This document shows positions 58,673 through 64,000 of a stretch of 64,000 nt of DNA, one piece after another. The notes under the pieces are model-generated. The model did no database searches and was not told the DNA's origin. It worked only from the letters and a program-made list of their open reading frames with translations. Numbering within the stretch: the stretch's first letter is position 1; each line of letters opens with the position of its first letter. Origin of the DNA: Candidatus Microsaccharimonas sossegonensis (GTDB taxonomy: Bacteria; Patescibacteriota; Saccharimonadia; Saccharimonadales; Saccharimonadaceae); NCBI GenBank assembly GCA_004100325.1, contig SCKX01000001.1, forward strand, positions 541,453 through 605,452. The letters are read 5' to 3'. The translations under genes were made by a program, and so were the position numbers.

Positions 58673-59797
58673 ATGCTTCAGGTTATATTGTTGATACTGT
58701 ACGCCGTACTGCTAGGAATGTTTGGATTGGCTGCATGGCGGCTTCACTATGCATATAGGCACTTTACTATGAAATCACTTTTGACGAATGTTCGTTCACA
58801 AGGCGAACTGCCGAGTGTCACCATTTGTATTCCTGCTCGTAACGAAACACACGCCATGACTGATGCACTGCAACGCGTGATTGAAAGCAAGTATCCAAAA
58901 CTGGAAGTGATTGTGCTGGATGATCTGTCTGGTGATGATACTTCTACTATCATTAAATCTTTCGCCCACGAAGGTATTCGCTTTGTTGAAGGCTCTCGGT
59001 TACCGGCGCAATGGCTAGGTAAAAATCATGCGCTGCAGGGTCTTTTACAGCAAGCCAGTGGTAGCTACGTCCTTTTTATGGATGTTGATACTCGCCTCAG
59101 TCCTGACTCGATTGAACAATTGGTTGCGTATACACAGCAAGAAGATGCCTTGATGGTCTCGGTGCTGCCTCGCCGTGAGGATAGCCCGCGTGCCAGCGTG
59201 TTCTTTTCACCGCTACGATATTTTTGGGAAATTATGTTTCACCGCATCGCGTCTCCCGCAACGGCAAGCGGTGCCTGGATGATTCATCGTCAGACCCTTC
59301 TTGATCGTTGGCAAGGCTTTACACAGTTTAAAGATGCTATTCAGCCCGAATCACGCCTTTCGGCTGAACTAATGGCAGCTGGACGATACCGCTTTTTGAT
59401 TGGCACAAAAATGCTGGGGATCTCATATGAAAAAAAATGGCGTTCACAGGTTGAGACAAGTATTCGTTTATTATTCCCTCTCCTTGGTAGTAAAAGACCA
59501 AATGCTATCATTGCTGCGATCGATCTTTTGATCATCGCCTCACCAGTATTTATCATGGCGTCTTTCATTTTTATAGGTTTTAATATACACCAATTGATTT
59601 CAATCTTATTCTATCTTTTGTTCGCTGGACTGTACGCTTTGTACCTTCGTCAGATGTGGAATAAAGCCTGGCTGATTGGTGGATTGTTGTGGCCATACAT
59701 CATTATTCAAGAGGCGGTACTAGTGGTGCTAAGTGCTATTAAGTATCAGCAGCATACCGTGACATGGAAAGGTCGTTTGGTCAAAGAGCCGAAGTAA
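58673..59797 (+). CDS. GT2-family membrane glycosyltransferase (HpnB/CruC/CrtQ-like architecture)
   Basis: LPSVTICIPARNETHAMTDALQRVIESKYPKLEVIVLDDLSGDDT…LPAQWLGKNHALQGLLQQASGSYVLFMDVDTRLSPDSI; TM ends. Confidence 0.8.
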   Translation: MLQVILLILYAVLLGMFGLAAWRLHYAYRHFTMKSLLTNVRSQGELPSVTICIPARNETHAMTDALQRVIESKYPKLEVIVLDDLSGDDTSTIIKSFAHEGIRFVEGSRLPAQWLGKNHALQGLLQQASGSYVLFMDVDTRLSPDSIEQLVAYTQQEDALMVSVLPRREDSPRASVFFSPLRYFWEIMFHRIASPATASGAWMIHRQTLLDRWQGFTQFKDAIQPESRLSAELMAAGRYRFLIGTKMLGISYEKKWRSQVETSIRLLFPLLGSKRPNAIIAAIDLLIIASPVFIMASFIFIGFNIHQLISILFYLLFAGLYALYLRQMWNKAWLIGGLLWPYIIIQEAVLVVLSAIKYQQHTVTWKGRLVKEPK

Positions 59798-61432
59798 CTA
59801 GGTTGTTACTTGAGGAAGGTCAAAACTGAAGGTGGAGCCGTGATTCAAACGGCTGCTCACAGCAATTTGGGTACCAATTTTGTGAGCGAGCTTGGCTGAA
59901 ACATATAATCCCAATCCGGTCCCGTTCGTTTCTCGTATGCGGTAGTCCTCACTGCGGTAAAATTTTGCAAAAATTTTTTGCTGATCGCTGCGACTAATCC
60001 CGATGCCACTGTCTTTGACGGCGAAATGAATGATACCAGCTTTCGTTTTGGCGCTGATAGTAATACTGCCTTCATTGGTATATTTAATTGCGTTAGTAAT
60101 GAAGTTTTGTAGCAGTTCTTCTACGTATAGTCGGCTGACATGGATCTTACCAAGTCTTGTCCCAAGATCAAGGTCTAAATGAAGGTGACGAGCGCGCGCG
60201 TCTTTTTCGTATTGATTATGTAATTTATGCATTAGCTCTTCGACAGGAATATCTTCACCGACATCAGCAACACCACGTTCGGCACGCGATAAAGTACTAA
60301 GGTCATTAACCATTTTTGCAAGGTACAATACCTGGTCGTGAGCAGTTGTGATTGAACCTTTAAGAAGAAAGTCGTCTGGTTTTTTCGGCATGTCCATCAT
60401 GAACTTTAGATTTGATAACGTGCCTTCTACAATTGTAATTGGTGTACGAAGCTCGTGGCTGACGACGCTAATAAATTCATCACGTTCTTCTTCAAGGCTT
60501 TTTTGCTTGGTAACATCGCGCACGATGAGGATAAAGCCAGCTTGGACTTGTCCTTTTTTGCGACGGCTGTAGACGCTTTTAATCGGTGCGTATGTCATTT
60601 CAAGCCGAATGTCTTCACCGTCACTGTAGGTATGTCGTAAGTCGTCGCGGCGGACTGTTTTTGTTGCAAGACGCAGGATGTCAAATAATTTTACGGATAC
60701 TTTATCTTTATCAGTGAGTTGAAATAAGGAAGTGATATTAACACCTTTTAGATTTTCGTTGGTGTCGAGTAGATCGAGGCAAGCGGCGTTATACATTAAA
60801 ATGTTACCTTTGTCATCAGTGCTAAACGTGGCATCGGACAGGTTGTTGATTATCGTCAGAATACGTTCGTATTGCAGTCGTTCACTTGCTTGACTTTGGA
60901 TAAGTGTTTGACGACGCGTTTCCTGAGCAATGATAATACCCACCATTGCAAGTCCAAGCACGATAATAGCACTTGCCCCCAGGAAATTATTGATAACTAT
61001 AGAGGGATCATTTGGGTAGCGAACGATGCTGTCGACAGTGGCAGCAACGATAACAGACCCAACACTGATTGCCAGCGCCTTTCGTCCAAAATAGATATTT
61101 GAGGCAAGGAATAATAATGCAATTGATGATGCGAACGGTTCAAGAAAGCCGGTAATGAACAGAACGGTAGCCAGCGCGAGTCCGTGGTAGAGGACAAGTC
61201 GCACCAGCATGTCGATGCGTGAGCGGATGGGTGCGAAAAAATGGTAGATGCCAACTAGCAGCCATAATGCCGAGATCAGCAACGAGACAAAACCGCCGGC
61301 ATAGTTTGAGCTCTGCGCGATACCAAAATAAACTAGAAGATTGTAGCCAACAAAAATCGGTGTTCCGAGCAAGGCAATGTAGCGCACTGCTTTATCGGAA
61401 TCAATGTTGAAACTTATACCCCCCTCGAACAT
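59798..61432 (-). CDS. Membrane sensor histidine kinase with PAS domain
   Basis: N-terminal multi-TM, PAS, FISVVSHELRTPITIVEGTLSNLK, NAIKYTNEGSI, GTGLGLYVSAKLA. Confidence 0.94.
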   Translation of the reverse strand: MFEGGISFNIDSDKAVRYIALLGTPIFVGYNLLVYFGIAQSSNYAGGFVSLLISALWLLVGIYHFFAPIRSRIDMLVRLVLYHGLALATVLFITGFLEPFASSIALLFLASNIYFGRKALAISVGSVIVAATVDSIVRYPNDPSIVINNFLGASAIIVLGLAMVGIIIAQETRRQTLIQSQASERLQYERILTIINNLSDATFSTDDKGNILMYNAACLDLLDTNENLKGVNITSLFQLTDKDKVSVKLFDILRLATKTVRRDDLRHTYSDGEDIRLEMTYAPIKSVYSRRKKGQVQAGFILIVRDVTKQKSLEEERDEFISVVSHELRTPITIVEGTLSNLKFMMDMPKKPDDFLLKGSITTAHDQVLYLAKMVNDLSTLSRAERGVADVGEDIPVEELMHKLHNQYEKDARARHLHLDLDLGTRLGKIHVSRLYVEELLQNFITNAIKYTNEGSITISAKTKAGIIHFAVKDSGIGISRSDQQKIFAKFYRSEDYRIRETNGTGLGLYVSAKLAHKIGTQIAVSSRLNHGSTFSFDLPQVTT

Positions 61433-61489
61433 GTGCTGTCATTATACCCTAGATGTCAGGGCTTTGTATATAAATGACCCGGACGGTGT

Positions 61490-62182
61490 TTAAATGGTCG
61501 GTGCTTGTTGTTTTAGATTTTTTCGATGCTCTTTAAATTGGGGATCACCAACTGCAACAACTGACCAAAACTCAGGACTGTGATTCATGTGTTTTGTGTG
61601 GGCGAGTTCATGGAACAGAACATAATCGATTTGCTCAAACGGCAGTTTCATCAGTGCGATGTTGAGGCTAATTGTTCCTTCTGAGGTACAGCTGCCCCAT
61701 CTGCCACTGGCGTGAGAAAAACGTACTTTTTTGTACTGAAAATCAAACTTATTGGCGAGAAAAGCAAGACGTTTTGGCAGATAACTTTTCGCTTCAATAC
61801 GTAGCGCGGCAATAATAATGTCGCGGATAGCTCTCGCAACAAGTGGGTCGGATAACGACTTGTCAGCAGGCAAACTAACGATAATTTGCTGACCACGCCG
61901 ATTCACTTGAAAATATCCTACCGTCGGCTGAATAACCAGGGTGTGGCTTTTACCAATACGCATACCATTTTCGTAGTGTGTCGTTGGCTGTGCGTGTGAA
62001 AGCATATTTCGTAATTCGTCGCGCGACGTTTTGAGTAACCGCTTTACTAAAAAAATCGGCGCATAGAGGGGCAAAGACGCTCGCAGTGTTCCGTCTGGTG
62101 CAACGCGTAGTCGAACCTGTGAGGCACGAGCACTCCGTCTGATCGTGATGTTGCCAAACTCTTCATCATGAATAATCGGCAT
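61490..62182 (-). CDS. YgjP-like zinc metallopeptidase (DUF45/M48-type)
   Basis: GRWGSCTSEGTISLNIALMKLPFEQIDYVLFHELAHTKHMNHSPEFW. Confidence 0.92.
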   Translation of the reverse strand: MPIIHDEEFGNITIRRSARASQVRLRVAPDGTLRASLPLYAPIFLVKRLLKTSRDELRNMLSHAQPTTHYENGMRIGKSHTLVIQPTVGYFQVNRRGQQIIVSLPADKSLSDPLVARAIRDIIIAALRIEAKSYLPKRLAFLANKFDFQYKKVRFSHASGRWGSCTSEGTISLNIALMKLPFEQIDYVLFHELAHTKHMNHSPEFWSVVAVGDPQFKEHRKNLKQQAPTI

Positions 62183-62189
62183 AGATGGA

Positions 62190-62777
62190 TTACCTAATGG
62201 TTATATGACGACCAGGAACAATTCTGGAGTTTGGTGAGTTTGGAGGCAGTGGATTTTGCGAAATCTGAGGACGAGTTGTCGAAAGTCGTCTCAGGACGGT
62301 TTTTAACTGCGTTGGATAGGTGTGCTTGCCACTAATGACGACCGGTTTCTCAATTTCGGATGGATGTTGAAATTTTGTATATGCAGCGTCAAACTGTTTG
62401 CTGGTAAGGCTTGAAACACCACGTTGTTTTTTGGTTGCGCGGTGTTTTGATTCTGAGGGGTCTGTTTGAACCCAGACAAGCAGTGGCTTGTACCCTGCCT
62501 TTGTGAGCATATTTGCAAGCGCCATGCGCTGCGTACGCAGATAGGTTGACCCTTCATAAATGAGCGTCGTGTGTGTTTTCAAGAGTTCGTCGAAAAGTAA
62601 TTTTGTAATCTTTTCAGTCGTGTCGACGTCACTACCAATCATGTTTGAAATCATACCAGCATTTATGTAGGGTGCATCAAACGTTTTTGAAAAATGTTCC
62701 GCAAAAGTCGTCTTACCTGAACCCGGAATGCCCACCATAATAATAACGTGAGGCGTGTTTGGAGTGAGTGGTTTCAT
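62190..62777 (-). CDS. P-loop AAA/kinase (zeta-toxin/PNKP-like)
   Basis: VIIMVGIPGSGKTTFAEHFSKTF…LIYEGSTYLRTQRMALANMLTKAGYKPLLVWVQTD. Confidence 0.8.
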   Translation of the reverse strand: MKPLTPNTPHVIIMVGIPGSGKTTFAEHFSKTFDAPYINAGMISNMIGSDVDTTEKITKLLFDELLKTHTTLIYEGSTYLRTQRMALANMLTKAGYKPLLVWVQTDPSESKHRATKKQRGVSSLTSKQFDAAYTKFQHPSEIEKPVVISGKHTYPTQLKTVLRRLSTTRPQISQNPLPPNSPNSRIVPGRHITIR

Positions 62778-62815
62778 ATATGACAGTATAGCAAAGATGT
62801 GTCGTTATTTGCAGC

Positions 62816-63277
62816 CTAGCGAAGGAAGAAATACACGCCAATACCTAGTGCGGTGACGACGATAATACCCCCGATAACGATAAATGGTTTTCGAGGCGCT
62901 GGATGGTTTGTAAAGAATTGGAAGGCACGTGACGTCGAAGCATGTGTCAGCTCTTCAGCAATCGCTTCGGCTGTTGTGGCGGGTTTTTTTGGTTTTTGTG
63001 GCGTCACTGGTGCAAGTGGGTGTTTTATTTCAACTGGTTTTAGCGTAGGGGCGATTGGTCTCACGCCAATCGGTTCTTTGATCTTTGGTGTCAAGGTTGG
63101 CATAGCTACAGCCGGTTCCCGAGGAGGCACCGGCTGACTACCCGACGCATGTGAAGGTTTTGCCAGGTCGTCAACAGAGCGAGCCTCAAGTGCCTCAATC
63201 GCTAAAAGATGAGGATCCTCTTCGGGCACCACTACCTCGACAGGCTCGACATGATTGGGACGTGAATTGTGATCCAT
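62816..63277 (-). CDS. Hypothetical tail-anchored membrane protein
   Basis: Acidic/Pro-rich N-terminus and C-terminal TM PFIVIGGIIVVTALGIGVYFFLR. Confidence 0.65.
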   Translation of the reverse strand: MDHNSRPNHVEPVEVVVPEEDPHLLAIEALEARSVDDLAKPSHASGSQPVPPREPAVAMPTLTPKIKEPIGVRPIAPTLKPVEIKHPLAPVTPQKPKKPATTAEAIAEELTHASTSRAFQFFTNHPAPRKPFIVIGGIIVVTALGIGVYFFLR

Positions 63278-63379
63278 GAACTTTTTTGCCTCGTATGTTA
63301 CACTTGCGCTTACGGTTACTTGTAGTATAGCAAAAAAACAGTACTATCATCTAGCTCTATCTGAAAATGGCCTCTATTT

Positions 63380-63715
63380 TTAGCCTCTTAACATTTTTTC
63401 TTCTTGATCAAGCTTGCTGATTTGGGCTTGACTGGCATTCTCTATTTCGGTTTTTTGGCGTTGTAAAATAGTAGCTCGTGCATCTAATTCTGTCGCTTTT
63501 ATGTCAAATTTTTGGGCAGCCTGATCATGTTGGGCAGCTTTTTCTATCAAAGACTGCGCTTCATTGGCATATTTACTAGACGCATCAGGATCATCTACGG
63601 CGTTATCCGCGTCTGCTTGTCTTTTTTCAGCTTCTTTTCGAAAACTGTCCGCTTTTTGACGCTCTTTACCAGCGGCATCTTGTAGTTCTCTTATTGTGAG
63701 CATCGGCACCTCCAA
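63380..63715 (-). CDS. Hypothetical coiled-coil protein
   Basis: Alanine/charged heptad-like 111-aa ORF. Confidence 0.6.
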   Translation of the reverse strand: MEVPMLTIRELQDAAGKERQKADSFRKEAEKRQADADNAVDDPDASSKYANEAQSLIEKAAQHDQAAQKFDIKATELDARATILQRQKTEIENASQAQISKLDQEEKMLRG

Positions 63716-63772
63716 CCAGTGTATTTCTCATATTAGTATACGCGTATCATCCCTTTGAGGCTATACTGTGCT

Positions 63773-63907
63773 ATGGATAAAAGTAGTACCACTTACTACT
63801 CTCATACGAAACACGTCATTGAACGTCTAGATAATCAAGCGACTCCGGGACCTAGTTCGTTAAGTTATTCACGAACGCGGGTCATCAACCGTAGATTTGA
63901 AAGATAG
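63773..63907 (+). CDS. 44-aa small ORF (MDKSSTTYYSHTKHVIERLDNQATPGPSSLSYSRTRVINRRFER)
   Basis: Below ORF-track cutoff; TATACT at 63762-63767, five nt before ATG. Confidence 0.45.
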   Translation: MDKSSTTYYSHTKHVIERLDNQATPGPSSLSYSRTRVINRRFER

Positions 63908-64000
63908 TGGGATGCGTTAAGGGTCGTATGTTGACTAAGATATTCCATATGTTTGTCGACGAATAGTACGTTGCCGCCAGCCGCCGGCGAATACATCGAC

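Noticed and set aside
1-64000. UGA recoding (Gracilibacteria/Absconditabacteria code 25)
   Set aside because: Conserved proteins translate full-length with the standard code and no in-frame TGA was needed.

Overview
The window reads as one contig of a small-genome Patescibacteria/CPR bacterium, most likely Saccharibacteria (TM7). This lineage call is inferred from gene content, a TM7-style IS1595 transposase, the standard code with TGA as stop, and compact genes with many start-proximal -10 boxes; no search was run. Core genes include secE-nusG-rplK, rplA, rplJ-rplL, dnaB, dnaX, recR, ybaB, cysS, ABC-F, DEAD-box and UvrD-like helicases, and thyX-dcd-tmk. The standout accessory locus is an overlapping minus-strand operon (about 18.5-23.4 kb) encoding a complete C50-type carotenoid pathway: crtE, crtB, crtI, two half-size lycopene cyclase subunits, and a UbiA-type lycopene elongase. 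It has the gene order known from Actinobacteria and lies next to a GC-rich, actinobacterial-looking LAxTG-anchored surface protein. Other notable signals are a perfect 29-bp inverted repeat inside dnaX, widespread -10 boxes 5-8 nt from start codons (predicted leaderless mRNAs), a structured leader plus Zn-knuckle mini-ORF missed by the ORF track, a degenerate tRNA beside an IS1595 element, an inverted-repeat element near 15 kb, and a three-gene insertion between rplK and rplA.
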